Under the pieces are notes generated by a model, which worked only from the letters and a program-made list of their open reading frames with translations, had not been told where the DNA came from and searched no databases. Of a stretch of 64,000 bases of DNA, positions 52,093-61,821 are shown piece after piece. The position numbers and the translations under genes were made by a program. This stretch comes from Nonomuraea coxensis DSM 45129 (GTDB taxonomy: Bacteria > Actinomycetota > Actinomycetes > Streptosporangiales > Streptosporangiaceae), in the NCBI RefSeq assembly GCF_019397265.1, contig NZ_CP068985.1:3514501-3578500 (forward strand). The letters run 5' to 3'. How positions within the stretch are numbered: the first letter of the stretch is position 1; each line of letters starts with the position of its first letter.

Positions 52093-53091
52093 ATGATGCG
52101 GACGCGGACACTGGGGACCACAGGACCGGTCGTCTCCGCGCTGGGCCTGGGCGCGATGGGCATGTCGGGCGCGTACGGCCAGGCCGACCGCGCGGAGAGC
52201 ATCGCCACGGTGCACGCCGCGCTGGACGCCGGCGTCACCCTGATCGACACCGGCGACTTCTACGGCGCGGGCCACAACGAGCTGCTGCTCGCCGAGGCGC
52301 TGCGCGGCCGGGCCCGCGACAGCTACGTGCTGAGCCTGAAGTTCGGCATGCTGCTGCGGCCCGGTGGCGGGTTCGGCGGGAACGACGCCCGCCCCGAGGC
52401 GGTGCGGAACTTCCTGGCGCACTCGCTGACCCGGCTCGGCACCGACCACGTCGACATCTACCGCCCGGCCCGGCTGGACCCGGCGGTGCCGATCGAGGAG
52501 ACGGTCGGCGCGATCAAGGAGCTGGTGGACGCCGGGTACGTCCGGCACATCGGCCTCTCGGAGGTCGACGCGGCCACGATCCGCCGGGCGCACGCCGTGC
52601 ACCCGATCGCCGACCTGCAGATCGAGTACTCGGTGATCTCCCGCGCGGTCGAGGCGGACGTCCTGCCCACCTTGCGGGAGCTCGGGATCGGCCTGACCGC
52701 GTACGGGGTGCTCGGGCGCGGCCTCATCTCCGGGCACTGGACCGCCGCCCGCGCCGCCGGCCCCGGCGACGCCCGCGGGTTCAGCCCCCGGTTCGCGAGC
52801 GGGAACGTGGAGCACAACCTCTCCCTCGTGGCCGAGCTGCGCCGGGTCGCCGAGGCGAAGGGCTGCACCGTGGCCCAGCTCGTCATCGCCTGGGTGGCCG
52901 CGCGGGGCGAGGACATCGTGCCGCTGGTCGGCGCGCGTACCCGCGAGCGGCTGGCCGAGGCGCTGCCCGCCGCCGAGCTCGACCTCACCGCCGGCGACCT
53001 CGCCGCGATCGAGAAGGCGGTGCCGCCCGGCGCGGCGCGCGGCGACCGGTACCCGGCGGCGTTCATGGCGAACCTCGGCGTGGGCAACTGA
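52093..53091 (+). CDS. Aldo/keto reductase with non-canonical active site
   Basis: A 332-residue (beta/alpha)8 NADPH-dependent reductase: LGLGAMGMSGAYG, IDTGDFYGAGHNELLLAEAL (Asp and Tyr of the tetrad), LSLKFG (Lys) and VGARTRERLAEAL (cofactor site). Where most family members have Y-Q-L-H-R, this one has IYRPARLDP, so the catalytic His is replaced by Ala, as in a recurring actinobacterial subgroup. It may still reduce reactive carbonyls or have another role. AAGGAGAAG precedes the ATG. Confidence 0.88.
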   Translation: MMRTRTLGTTGPVVSALGLGAMGMSGAYGQADRAESIATVHAALDAGVTLIDTGDFYGAGHNELLLAEALRGRARDSYVLSLKFGMLLRPGGGFGGNDARPEAVRNFLAHSLTRLGTDHVDIYRPARLDPAVPIEETVGAIKELVDAGYVRHIGLSEVDAATIRRAHAVHPIADLQIEYSVISRAVEADVLPTLRELGIGLTAYGVLGRGLISGHWTAARAAGPGDARGFSPRFASGNVEHNLSLVAELRRVAEAKGCTVAQLVIAWVAARGEDIVPLVGARTRERLAEALPAAELDLTAGDLAAIEKAVPPGAARGDRYPAAFMANLGVGN

Positions 53092-53106
53092 GCGCCGGCG
53101 GGCGGC

Positions 53107-53937
53107 TCAGGGCGTGATCGGCGGGCGGCGCTTGTGCTCCGTGAGCCGGTAGCGGTCGATCAGCACGGTGAGCGCCGCGTCGTCGACCGGCTCGCCCTCC
53201 AGGAAGTCGTCGATCGTGTCGTAGGAGACGCCGAGCACGTCCTCGTCGGCCACGCCGGGGTTCAGCGTCTCCAGGTCGGCGGTCGGGACCTTGCGCATCA
53301 GGGCGGCCGGCGCGCCCAGCGCCTCGCCGACGGCCCGCACCCGGCGCTTGGTGAGGCCGGCGAGCGGGACCACGTCGGCGGCGCCGTCGCCGTACTTGGT
53401 GTAGAAGCCGGAGATCGCTTCCGCGGCCTGGTCGGTGCCGACCACCAGGCCGTCGTGCGCGTTGGCCACCGTGTACTGGACGATCATCCGCTGGCGGGCC
53501 TTGACGTTGCCGAGCACGAAGTCCTGGTGCCGTTCGTCGCGGAAGGTCAGGCCGGCGGCCAGCACCGACTCCAGGGAGACGTCGCTCGCGGGCTTCACGT
53601 CCACCGTCATGACCCGGTCGGGCCGGATGAACTCCAGCGCGAGCCGGGCGTCCCGCTCGTCGGCCTGCACGCCGTACGGCAGCCGCATCGCGATGAACGT
53701 CGCCTCCCGCCCGGCCTCGCGGACCCGTTCGGCCGCGAGCCGGCACAGCCGGCCCGCCACCGTGGAGTCGACGCCGCCGCTGATGCCGAGCACCAGCGCG
53801 CGCCGGTCCGAGCCGGTGAGCTGCGCGGCGAGGAAGGCGACCCGGCGCTCGATCTCCGTCGCGGCCTCGAAGGACGCGCCGACCTGGAGCTCCTTGGCGA
53901 TCTCCTGCTGATGGGACGTGGGGGCGGGGGCGGTCAA
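53107..53937 (-). CDS. nadE: NAD synthetase, ammonia-dependent
   Basis: A 276-residue enzyme joining ammonia to nicotinic acid adenine dinucleotide with ATP. The ATP pyrophosphatase P-loop is GISGGVDST (51-59), and QYTVANAHDGLVVGTDQAAEAISGFYTKYGDGAADV contains the substrate-binding and ammonia-activating region. It is the short form without a glutaminase domain, as in E. coli. The TTG at 53937 has AGAGGAG at a good distance. Convergent with the aldo/keto reductase gene. Confidence 0.95.
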   Translation of the reverse strand: MTAPAPTSHQQEIAKELQVGASFEAATEIERRVAFLAAQLTGSDRRALVLGISGGVDSTVAGRLCRLAAERVREAGREATFIAMRLPYGVQADERDARLALEFIRPDRVMTVDVKPASDVSLESVLAAGLTFRDERHQDFVLGNVKARQRMIVQYTVANAHDGLVVGTDQAAEAISGFYTKYGDGAADVVPLAGLTKRRVRAVGEALGAPAALMRKVPTADLETLNPGVADEDVLGVSYDTIDDFLEGEPVDDAALTVLIDRYRLTEHKRRPPITP

Positions 53938-54043
53938 GTCTGCTCCTCTGTCGGTCGGCGGGCGGTTCGCGGCGCGTCCTCGGAGGCGGACGCGGACACC
54001 GTACTGTTCCCGGACGGGCCGGAGATGAACGGGATCGCGGCGC

Positions 54044-56911
54044 TCACCAGAGGCTGACGGCCTTCGGCGCGAGGCCGAGCGCGGCCAGCGTGGCGCTCCC
54101 GCGCCCGGCGTGCTCCCCGCCGGCGAGCAGCAGGGTCCGCGCGGACTGGTAGGGGCAGCCGGCCGCGTCGAAGGCGTCCGCCGTGGCGAGCAGCGCCTCC
54201 CGGTCGCCGTCGAGCACGGCCCCGGCCCGCGCCACGAGGGCCTCGGCGACCGGGTTGCCGGCCACGGCGGCGCGCGCCTCGGCCACGCAGCGGCGGGCGC
54301 CGGAGTGGCCGGCCAGGACGACGGCCTCGGTGCGCAGGGCGACGTACCAGTGGTGCCAGATCCAGCTCACCCACTTCCAGACCTCGCCCGCCTCGGGGGC
54401 CATCCGCTCCGCGGCCTCCCGCGCCTGGCCGCGGTGGAGCAGCAGCATGCCGTCGAAGACGGCCGCGTAGCCGTGGGCGCGCTCCGCCGAGACGTCGAGC
54501 CGGTCCAGGATCTCCCGCCAGGCGCGTTCGGCGTCGTGGTCGTCGCGCAGGCCGTGGACCATCGCCACGGCGGCCACCGCCGGCCCGAGGTGGGCCCGGG
54601 CCGGGCTGCCCGCGCGCCGCCACGCGTCGAGCAGCCGTACGCTGCCGGCCAGCACCTCCTCGACGTCGCCCGCCAGCGCGTCCACCATGAGCGGCGCCCG
54701 GTGACCGACCTCCGCCAGCGACGGGTGGCCGTCGAGCTGCCGGGCCCAGCGGCGGGCGTCCGGCACGTCGCCCGCGCCGAGCCCGGCCTCGGTGACCATG
54801 CCGAGCGCGTCGATCAGCTCGTGGGTGACGGCCGGCGAGGGTGGCAGGGCCGACAGGAGCGTGACCCGCCGCCGGGACCTGGCGGCGGCGGCGAAGGCGT
54901 CGCCGGCCCAGATGTGCGCGCAGGTGAGCGCGTCGAGCGCGGCCGACTCGGCGAGCGGGTCGCCGGTCCTGGCGGCCAGCTCGACCGCCCGCTCGGCGCA
55001 CGCGATCGTCTCCGGCACCGCGACGTTGTCGGCGGGCCCCTGCACGGCCCCGAAGGCGTCGGTGACCACGGCGGCCTCGGCCAACGCCAACGCGGCCCGC
55101 GCGCCCGGCTCGCCACCGACCGGCGCGCCCGGCTCGCCACCGACCGGCGTGGCCTGGTCGTCCGCGGCGTGCGTGGCCTGGTCGCCGCCCGCCGTCTGCC
55201 GGGCCTCGGCCATCAGGGCGAGCGCCTCCTCGCGGGACGGCACCCGGACGAACGTGGCCCAGTACCGGAACGCCATCGTCGCGGCGGTCGCCAGGTCGGC
55301 GGCGGCCCCGGCCGCGTCGCCCGCGCGGCGGGCCGCCGCCGCGGCGGCGAGGCGCAGGCGGTACATGTCGTCGCCCGCCGCCCGGCAGCCCGCCACGGAG
55401 GCGGCCTGCCGGAGCATCGTCGCGCTCTCGGCGGGCCCGGCCGCGAGCGCCGCCGCCTGCTCGAAGCGGCGCTGGGACTCGCCCGTCAGGTTGCGGGTGA
55501 AGGCCAGCTCCGCCAGCCGCCGGGCGAGCCCGAAGGCGTCCTCGCGCAGCTCCGGCCGGCCGGCCGCCCACGTGAGGGCCGCGCGCAGGTCGTCGGCGAC
55601 CTGGTCGAACCGGGCCCGCCAGCCCGGCCTGGCCTCCTCCAGCCAGGCCGCCCGCGCCAGGCACCAGCGCAGGTGCCGGGAGTGGACCTCGTCGCGCTCG
55701 CCGGCCTCGGCGAGCCGCTCGGCCGCGTACTGGCGGATGGTCTCCAGCGCGCGGTACTCGGTGCCGTCCGGCGTCGCCGCCACCACCAGCAGGCTCTGCT
55801 CGGCGAGCCGGGCCAGCCCGTCGGCCACCAGGCACTCCTCGTACCCGGCCACCTCCGCCGCCGCGGCGGCGGTGAACGGCGCCGCGAACACCGACACCCG
55901 GCGCAGCAGCGCCCGGTGGGCCGGTTCCAGCAGGGCATGGCTCCAGTCCAGCGCCGCCCGCACCGACCGGTGCCGCTCGTCGGCGCGGGAGCCGCCGGTG
56001 AGCATCCGCAGCGGGTGGGACAGGGCGGCGGTGATGCCGTCCAGGCCGAGCGTGGGGCAGCGGGCCGCGGCCAGCTCGATCGCCAGCGCCATCCCGTCGA
56101 GCCGCGCGCAGACGGCGGCGATCTGGCCGCGCAGCGCGGGGTCCGGCGGCCGGCCGACCGCCGCCGCCCGCTCCATGAACAGCGCGACCGCGTCCGAGTC
56201 GCCGTCGGCGGCCAGCGACAGCGGCGGGACCGGGTACACCCGCTCGAACGGCACCATCAGCCGCGCCCGGCTGGTCGCGAGCACGGTCAGGCGCGGGCAG
56301 GTGGCCAGCAGCCGTTCGAGGAACGGCGCCACCCCGTCCATCACGTGCTCGCAGTTGTCCAGGACGACCAGCGCGTCCCGGTCGGCGAGCGCGGCGGCCA
56401 CGGAGTCGGCCAGATCGCGGCCGGGCTGCTCGCCGAGGCCGAGTGCGCCGGCCACGGCGGCGGCGATCATGCCGGGGTCGGTGACCGGCACCAGGTCGGC
56501 GAACCACACGCCGTCGGGGTAGGCTCCGGCCGCCTCCGCGGCCACCGCCAGCGCGAGCCGGGTCTTGCCCACCCCGCCGGGGCCGACCGCGGTGACCTGC
56601 CGGTGCTCCTTCAGCAGCGCGGCCAGCTCGGCCCGCTCACGGGCCCGGCCGACGAACGAGGTGAGCGGGGCGGGCAGGACGGCCGCCGGCCGGTCCGAGG
56701 CCGCGCCGCCCGGGCCCGGCGCGCGGCGGGCGAGCGCCCGGCGGTCCGGCACCTCCAGCTTGCGCAGCAGCGAGGACACGTGGCTCTCCACGGTGCGCAC
56801 CGAGATGCACAGCCGGGCCGCGATCTCGGCGTTGCTGAGATGGTCGCCGACGAGCTCCAGCACCTCGGCTTCCCGGCGGGAGATCTCGGCTTCTGCCGCT
56901 TCTGTCACCAC
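54044..56911 (-). CDS. Large STAND-type regulator with N-terminal LuxR HTH
   Basis: A 955-residue protein. A LuxR-type HTH lies at the N-terminus (ISRREAEVLELVGDHLSNAEIAARLCISVRTVESHVSSLLRKL, residues 10-52), followed by a STAND NTPase (P-loop GPGGVGKT 110-117; LVVLDNCEHV Walker B; LTVLATSRARL) and about 600 residues of helical repeats. In LAL proteins the HTH is normally C-terminal; the order here is that of AfsR-like/N-HTH types. A 24-bp repeat (55101-55196) gives an 8-residue repeat in the middle. GTG 56911 is preferred over 56929 and 56908 on weak evidence. Confidence 0.85.
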   Translation of the reverse strand: MVTEAAEAEISRREAEVLELVGDHLSNAEIAARLCISVRTVESHVSSLLRKLEVPDRRALARRAPGPGGAASDRPAAVLPAPLTSFVGRARERAELAALLKEHRQVTAVGPGGVGKTRLALAVAAEAAGAYPDGVWFADLVPVTDPGMIAAAVAGALGLGEQPGRDLADSVAAALADRDALVVLDNCEHVMDGVAPFLERLLATCPRLTVLATSRARLMVPFERVYPVPPLSLAADGDSDAVALFMERAAAVGRPPDPALRGQIAAVCARLDGMALAIELAAARCPTLGLDGITAALSHPLRMLTGGSRADERHRSVRAALDWSHALLEPAHRALLRRVSVFAAPFTAAAAAEVAGYEECLVADGLARLAEQSLLVVAATPDGTEYRALETIRQYAAERLAEAGERDEVHSRHLRWCLARAAWLEEARPGWRARFDQVADDLRAALTWAAGRPELREDAFGLARRLAELAFTRNLTGESQRRFEQAAALAAGPAESATMLRQAASVAGCRAAGDDMYRLRLAAAAAARRAGDAAGAAADLATAATMAFRYWATFVRVPSREEALALMAEARQTAGGDQATHAADDQATPVGGEPGAPVGGEPGARAALALAEAAVVTDAFGAVQGPADNVAVPETIACAERAVELAARTGDPLAESAALDALTCAHIWAGDAFAAAARSRRRVTLLSALPPSPAVTHELIDALGMVTEAGLGAGDVPDARRWARQLDGHPSLAEVGHRAPLMVDALAGDVEEVLAGSVRLLDAWRRAGSPARAHLGPAVAAVAMVHGLRDDHDAERAWREILDRLDVSAERAHGYAAVFDGMLLLHRGQAREAAERMAPEAGEVWKWVSWIWHHWYVALRTEAVVLAGHSGARRCVAEARAAVAGNPVAEALVARAGAVLDGDREALLATADAFDAAGCPYQSARTLLLAGGEHAGRGSATLAALGLAPKAVSLW
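55101..55196. repeat. 24-bp tandem repeat inside the STAND regulator gene
   Basis: Two exact 24-bp copies (55101-55124 and 55125-55148) are flanked by two diverged copies of the same period up to about 55196. The repeats keep the reading frame and encode variants of P-V-G-G-E-P-G-A in a linker between helical repeats. Confidence 0.85.
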
Positions 56912-57044
56912 TGTCCTAGTTTCCCGCACCCGGTACGTACCGAGAATCCGTGGTCACCACGGATGTGGCGCGGCGGGTCCGGCGGCCAGGCTGTGACCAC
57001 GAAGAAAGCGGGTCGAACGCGACCCACGACCACGAGGAGCGACC

Positions 57045-57395
57045 ATGACCGGCACTTCCGGCATCAGGACCGTGCTGCACCCGGTGTCCGACCTGGCCAG
57101 GGCCAAGGCGGTGTACGTGGCCCTGCTCGGCGTCGAGCCGCAGGCCGACTCGCCCTACTACGTCGGCTTCGAGGCCGAGGGCCAGCACATCGGGCTGGTG
57201 CCGGGCGGCGGGCCGCAGGCCATGACGACGCCGGTGGCGTACTGGCACGTCGCGGACCTCGACGCCAAGCTGGCCGAGCTCACCGCCGCCGGGGCCGTGG
57301 TGCGGGAGGCCGCGCACGAGGTCGGCGCCGGCCGCCGGGTGGCGACCGTCACCGACCCCGACGGCAACGTCCTCGGCCTCCTCCAGGACCAGTGA
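57045..57395 (+). CDS. VOC/glyoxalase-fold protein
   Basis: A 116-residue single-module VOC protein: GIRTVLHPVSDLARAKAVYVALLGVEPQADSPYYVGFEAEGQHIGLVP, WHVADLDAKLAELTAAGA and VATVTDPDGNVLGLLQ. It likely binds a metal and a small molecule, with possible roles in detoxification or antibiotic resistance; nothing more specific can be said. GAGGAG precedes the ATG. It is divergent from the STAND regulator, and followed by a second VOC gene after 25 bp. Confidence 0.85.
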   Translation: MTGTSGIRTVLHPVSDLARAKAVYVALLGVEPQADSPYYVGFEAEGQHIGLVPGGGPQAMTTPVAYWHVADLDAKLAELTAAGAVVREAAHEVGAGRRVATVTDPDGNVLGLLQDQ

Positions 57396-57420
57396 ACCCC
57401 TCATCCCAAGGAGCACCGTC

Positions 57421-58032
57421 ATGACCGCCTTCGCCACCGTCACCCTCGAGGTTCCCGACCCGGCCGCCGCGAGCGCCTTCTACGACGCCTTCGGCCTGAG
57501 CCCGTACGTGCGCCTCAGGGCCGCCCAGTCGCCGGCGGACGGCTTCCGCGGGTTCGCGCTGTCCCTCGTGGTGTCCCAGCCGGGCAATGTGGACGCCTTC
57601 GTCGCCGCCGCCCTGGAGGCCGGGGCGACGGCGCTCAAGCCGGCCACGAAGAGCTTCTGGGGCTACGGCGCCGTCGTCCGAGCCCCGGACGGCACCATCT
57701 GCAAGATCGCGACCTCGGCCAAGAAGGACACCGCCCCCGCCGCCCGCCGCGTCGGCCAGGTCGCGCTGCTGCTGGGCGTGGCGGACGTCAAGGCGAGCAA
57801 GCGCTTCTACGCCGGGCGCGGCCTGGCCGTCGCCAAGAGCTTCGGCGGCAAGTACGTCGAGTTCGCCACCCCGTCGTCGGCCGTCACGCTGGCGCTCTAC
57901 CCGCGCCGCGCGCTCGCCAAGGACGCCGGCGTCCCCCAGGAGGGCAGCGGCTCGCACCGGCTCGTGATCGGCGGCGACGCCGGGCCCTTCACGGACCCGG
58001 ACGGCTTCGTCTGGGAGCCGGCGTCGGCCTGA
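57421..58032 (+). CDS. Two-module VOC/glyoxalase-fold protein
   Basis: A 203-residue protein with two VOC modules (residues about 1-100 and 113-203): TLEVPDPAAASAFYDAFGL, GYGAVVRAPDGTICKIAT, then VALLLGVADVKASKRFYAGRGLAVAKSFGGKYVEF and GPFTDPDGFVWEPA. Metal-ligand positions are only partly kept, so it may bind rather than catalyse. AAGGAG precedes the ATG. It is in one operon with the single-module VOC gene. Confidence 0.85.
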   Translation: MTAFATVTLEVPDPAAASAFYDAFGLSPYVRLRAAQSPADGFRGFALSLVVSQPGNVDAFVAAALEAGATALKPATKSFWGYGAVVRAPDGTICKIATSAKKDTAPAARRVGQVALLLGVADVKASKRFYAGRGLAVAKSFGGKYVEFATPSSAVTLALYPRRALAKDAGVPQEGSGSHRLVIGGDAGPFTDPDGFVWEPASA

Positions 58033-58081
58033 CGGCCGGCGGCTTTCACCCGTTCCGCGGGCCGTACCGGCTCGTATGATC

Positions 58082-58115
58082 AAGCTGATTCGGGGATGAG
58101 GTCATCAGCTTTTTT
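58082..58115 (+). terminator. Rho-independent-like hairpin with T-run
   Basis: AAGCTGAT and ATCAGCTT arms around a 14-nt loop are followed by four more T residues. It lies 49 bp after the VOC operon and just ahead of the STAND-WD40 gene. It could also be an operator, since it is unusually AT-rich for this genome. Confidence 0.65.
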
Positions 58116-58133
58116 CGGGGGAAGTGAAAGTCA

Positions 58134-61100
58134 TTGGGGCGGCCAGAGCGTGCGCTCGATCCGGAGAACAATCCCTTGCACCGGTTCGCCGCCGAGCTTC
58201 GGCGATTAAGGGACGAGGCCGGTAAGCCGAGTTATCGGGAGCTGGCCAAACGCGCGCGTTTCTCGGTAACGGCGCTTTCCGAGGCGGCGGGCGGGCGGGT
58301 GGCGCCGACCCTGCCCGTCACCCTGGGGTACGCGGCCGCCTGCGGCGGCGACCGGGCGGAGTGGGAGGCACGCTGGCACCTGCTGATGCGGGAACTGGAG
58401 GGCGACGTCCCGCCCTCGGCCGAGGAGGCCGCGCCCTACCGGGGGCTGGTGGCGTTCCAGCCGGAGGACGCGAGGTGGTACTTCGGGCGTGAGCGGCTGG
58501 TGCGTGAGCTGTGCGGCAGACTGCCGGGGACGCCCTTCCTCGCCGTCATGGGCACGTCGGGAAGCGGGAAGTCCTCCCTGCTCCGCGCCGGTCTCCTGCC
58601 CGCCCTGCGCCAGGGGATCATCGCCGGCGGCGGGGAGTGGCCCGCCGTCGTCATGGTCCCGGGCGAGCACCCGCTGCGGGCGCTCGCCGCCGACCTCGGG
58701 AAGGACGGACCGCCGCACGCCGCCTGGTTGACTGCCGGGGCGCGGCTGGTGGTCGTCGTGGACCAGTTCGAGGAGGTGTTCACCCTCTGCCGCGACGAGG
58801 GCGAGCGGGCGGCGTTCGTCGCGGCGCTGCTCGCGCTGGCGCGGGAGCCGGGCACGCACGTCGTCGCCGGCATGCGGGCCGACTTCTACGCGCGATGCGC
58901 CGAGCTGCCCGGCCTGGCGTCGGTGCTGCAGGACAACCAGCTCATCGTCGGCCCGATGGAGGAGGAGGACCTGCGGCGGGTCGTGACGGGGCCCGCCGAG
59001 CGGGCGGGCCTGGCGGTCGAGGCCGAACTGGTCGAGCTGGTCGTGAACGAGGCGCAGGGGCAGCCGGGCGCGCTCTCCCTCGTCTCCCACGCGCTGCTGG
59101 AGACGTGGAGGCGGCGCACCGGCCCGGCGCTGACCGTGGCCGCCTACCTCGCCGCGGGCGGGGTGCGCGGGGCGATCGCGCAGACCGCCGAGCACGTGTA
59201 CGGCGAGCTGGACGCGCGGGGACGCGAGATCGCCCGGCAGATGTTCCTGCGGCTGACCGTCCCCGGGGACGGCACGGAGGACACCCGGCGGCGCGCGCCC
59301 CGCGACGAGCTTCTCGACGGGGCCGGGAAGCTTCCCGGCCGGCGGCGCGGACCGGACGGCGACGCCGTCGCGGCCGTGCTGGACCGGGCCATCGCGGCGC
59401 GGCTGGTGATCGCCGACGAGAGCCGCGTGACCATCGCGCACGAGGCGCTCATCCGCGGCTGGCCGCGGCTGCGTTCCTGGCTGGAGGAGGACCGCGAGGC
59501 GCTGCGGGCGCACCGGCGGCTGACCGAGGCCGTCGCGGAGTGGGAGGAGCACGGCCGCGACGACGCCTTCCTCTTCCGGGGCAGTCGGCTGGCGGTGTGG
59601 GAGGGGGACAGGACCCGCCGGCTGAACTCGCTGGAGCGGGAGTTCCTGGCGGCGAGCGGGCGGCGCGAGGAGGCCGCGCGCAGGGCGGGCCGGCGGCGCG
59701 TACGGCTGGCGCTGACCGGGCTCACGGCGGCCGTGGTGGCGATGACCCTGCTCGCCGGCCTCGCCCTCGGCCAGGCCGGCGAGGCCACGGAGCAGAGGGA
59801 CATCGCGCTCTCCCGGCAGATCGCGGCCGAGGCGCGCAACCAGCTGCACCTCGACCCGAAGCAGGCGCTGCGGCTCGCCGGGCAGGCGTACGCGCTGTGG
59901 CCGACCGCCGAGGCCGAGGGGGTGCTCCGGCAGGGAATCGCCGACGACCACCTGCTCGGCACGCTTCCCGGTCTGGGGCGCGCGCTGGGCGTGGCCTTCA
60001 GCCCCGACGACGCCCGCCTGGCCGCCACCAGCGCGGACGGCCTGGTCCGGGTGTGGTCCTGGTCCGGCGGGGGCGTGTCGCCCGAGGCCCCTGTCGTGTT
60101 GCGCGGGCACCAGGGCGAGGTGTGGAGCCCGGCGTTCAGCCCTGACGGCCGCAAACTGGCGACCGCCGGCATGGACGGCACGGTCAGGGTGTGGGACCTG
60201 GAACACCCCGGGTCGGCGGTGACGCTGACCGGGCACACGGGCGGGGTGTGGACCGTGGCCTTCAGCCCCGACGGCCGTGCCGTGGCCGGCGCGGGCGACG
60301 ACGGCACCGTACGGATCTGGCGCCTCACGGGCGGCGGCGGGCCACGGGTCCTGCGCGGGCCCGAGAGCGCGGCCGTCGGGGTCGCGTTCAGCCCCGACGG
60401 GCGCCGCCTGGCCGCCGGCGGCGAGGACGGCGCCGTACGGATCTGGGACCTGGCGGGCCCGGACGAACCGCTCGTGCTGCGCGGCCACGGGAGCGTCGTG
60501 AAGAGCGTGGCCTTCAGCCCCGACGGACGCCTCCTGGCGAGCGCCGGCACGGACGGCGCCGCGCGCGTGTGGCGGCTCGACCAGCGGGAGAACGCGCCGC
60601 TCATGTTCCGGCACGAGGGCACGGCCGAGGGCCTGGCGTTCAGCCGCGACGGGCACTGGCTGGCGACCACCAGCGACGACTCCACGGTCCGCGTCTGGTC
60701 CCCGGACGGTGAGGGAGACCCTCTCGTGCTGCGCGGCCATCAGCGGGTGGTGTGGGGGGCGTCGTTCAGCGCCGACGGGCGCCGGCTCGCCACGGCGGGC
60801 GAGGACGGCACCGTACGGGTCTGGGACCCGAGGGGGACGGGCGACCCGGTGGTGCTGCGCGGTCACGACGGTGCGGTGCTGGGCCTGGGTTTCTCCCCCG
60901 ACGGGCGCGTGGTCACCGGCGGCGTGGACGGGACCCTGCGGATCTGGGAGCCGGCGACCGGCGCGTACCGGGCGCTGCGCGGCCACACCGACGAGGTGAT
61001 GGGGCTCGCGGTGAGCCTCGACGGGCGGCGGGTCGCGGGCGCGAGCAGGGACGGCACGCTCCGGATCTGGGAAGTCGATCGCGCGGACGATCCGCTGGTC

Positions 61101-61778
61101 CTGCGCGGGCACGACGGGGTCGTGTGGAGCGCCTCGTTCAGCCCCGACGGGCGGCGGGTGGCCACCGCGGGCGCGGACGGCACGCTCCGGATCTGGGACA
61201 CGGCGGACCCGGGACGGCCGCCCCTGCTGTTCAGGGCCGACACGCGGCAGATCAGGTTCGCCGTGTTCAGCCCCGACGGGCGGCAGGTGGCCACCGCCGG
61301 GCAGGACGGCACCGTCAGGATCTGGGACGCCACCGGCGCCGCGGCCCCGCTGGTCCTGCGCGGCCACGAAGGTCTCGTGTGGGCCGTCGCCTTCAGCCCC
61401 GACGGCCGCCGGGTGGCCGGCGCCGGCACCGACGGCACCGTGCGGATCTGGCCCACCACCGGCCGGGGCGAGCCCCTGGTGCTGCGCGGCAGCCCGAACA
61501 TGGTGTGGTACGTCGCCTTCAGCCCGGACGGGCGCTGGGTCGCCGGCGCGGGCAAGGACGGCACCGTGCGGATCTGGCGGAGCGACACGGCCGATCCGCC
61601 CATCGTCATCGGCGGGTTCGCCGCGACCGTCGAAGCCGTCGAGTTCAGCCGCGACGGCCGGCTGCTGGCCACGGCCCACGGCGACGGCACCGTGCGCCTG
61701 CGGCGCTGCGACGTCTGCGAACCGGTCCCGGCGCTGCTCCGCCAGGTGGACGACCAGCTCGCCGACCTCGCGGACTGA
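58134..61778 (+). CDS. HTH-STAND NTPase-transmembrane-WD40 protein
   Basis: A 1214-residue protein. A small HTH-like N-terminus (ELRRLRDEAGKPSYRELAKRARFSVTALSEAAGG, about 21-54) precedes the nSTAND1 NTPase (P-loop GTSGSGKSS 140-148; LVVVVDQFEEVF Walker B). A membrane helix (VRLALTGLTAAVVAMTLLAGLALGQ, about 523-547) follows, then 14 WD40 repeats (about 617-1205) that would form two seven-blade propellers. This makes the WD40 part probably extracytoplasmic and the NTPase cytoplasmic. Such proteins are common in actinomycetes but rarely characterised; signalling or defence roles are guessed. The start is TTG with GGGGGAA upstream. Confidence 0.88.
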   Translation: MGRPERALDPENNPLHRFAAELRRLRDEAGKPSYRELAKRARFSVTALSEAAGGRVAPTLPVTLGYAAACGGDRAEWEARWHLLMRELEGDVPPSAEEAAPYRGLVAFQPEDARWYFGRERLVRELCGRLPGTPFLAVMGTSGSGKSSLLRAGLLPALRQGIIAGGGEWPAVVMVPGEHPLRALAADLGKDGPPHAAWLTAGARLVVVVDQFEEVFTLCRDEGERAAFVAALLALAREPGTHVVAGMRADFYARCAELPGLASVLQDNQLIVGPMEEEDLRRVVTGPAERAGLAVEAELVELVVNEAQGQPGALSLVSHALLETWRRRTGPALTVAAYLAAGGVRGAIAQTAEHVYGELDARGREIARQMFLRLTVPGDGTEDTRRRAPRDELLDGAGKLPGRRRGPDGDAVAAVLDRAIAARLVIADESRVTIAHEALIRGWPRLRSWLEEDREALRAHRRLTEAVAEWEEHGRDDAFLFRGSRLAVWEGDRTRRLNSLEREFLAASGRREEAARRAGRRRVRLALTGLTAAVVAMTLLAGLALGQAGEATEQRDIALSRQIAAEARNQLHLDPKQALRLAGQAYALWPTAEAEGVLRQGIADDHLLGTLPGLGRALGVAFSPDDARLAATSADGLVRVWSWSGGGVSPEAPVVLRGHQGEVWSPAFSPDGRKLATAGMDGTVRVWDLEHPGSAVTLTGHTGGVWTVAFSPDGRAVAGAGDDGTVRIWRLTGGGGPRVLRGPESAAVGVAFSPDGRRLAAGGEDGAVRIWDLAGPDEPLVLRGHGSVVKSVAFSPDGRLLASAGTDGAARVWRLDQRENAPLMFRHEGTAEGLAFSRDGHWLATTSDDSTVRVWSPDGEGDPLVLRGHQRVVWGASFSADGRRLATAGEDGTVRVWDPRGTGDPVVLRGHDGAVLGLGFSPDGRVVTGGVDGTLRIWEPATGAYRALRGHTDEVMGLAVSLDGRRVAGASRDGTLRIWEVDRADDPLVLRGHDGVVWSASFSPDGRRVATAGADGTLRIWDTADPGRPPLLFRADTRQIRFAVFSPDGRQVATAGQDGTVRIWDATGAAAPLVLRGHEGLVWAVAFSPDGRRVAGAGTDGTVRIWPTTGRGEPLVLRGSPNMVWYVAFSPDGRWVAGAGKDGTVRIWRSDTADPPIVIGGFAATVEAVEFSRDGRLLATAHGDGTVRLRRCDVCEPVPALLRQVDDQLADLAD

Positions 61779-61821
61779 CGGCTCGCGCACCGCCTCACCT
61801 GCGACGCCGGGTTGTCCAGGA

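Noticed and set aside
55101..55196. A CRISPR array
   Set aside because: The repeats are 24 bp without spacers and lie in frame inside a coding region.
58082..58115. A riboswitch in front of the STAND-WD40 gene
   Set aside because: The structure is a single 8-bp stem followed by T residues. A terminator explains it, and no ligand-binding core is visible.
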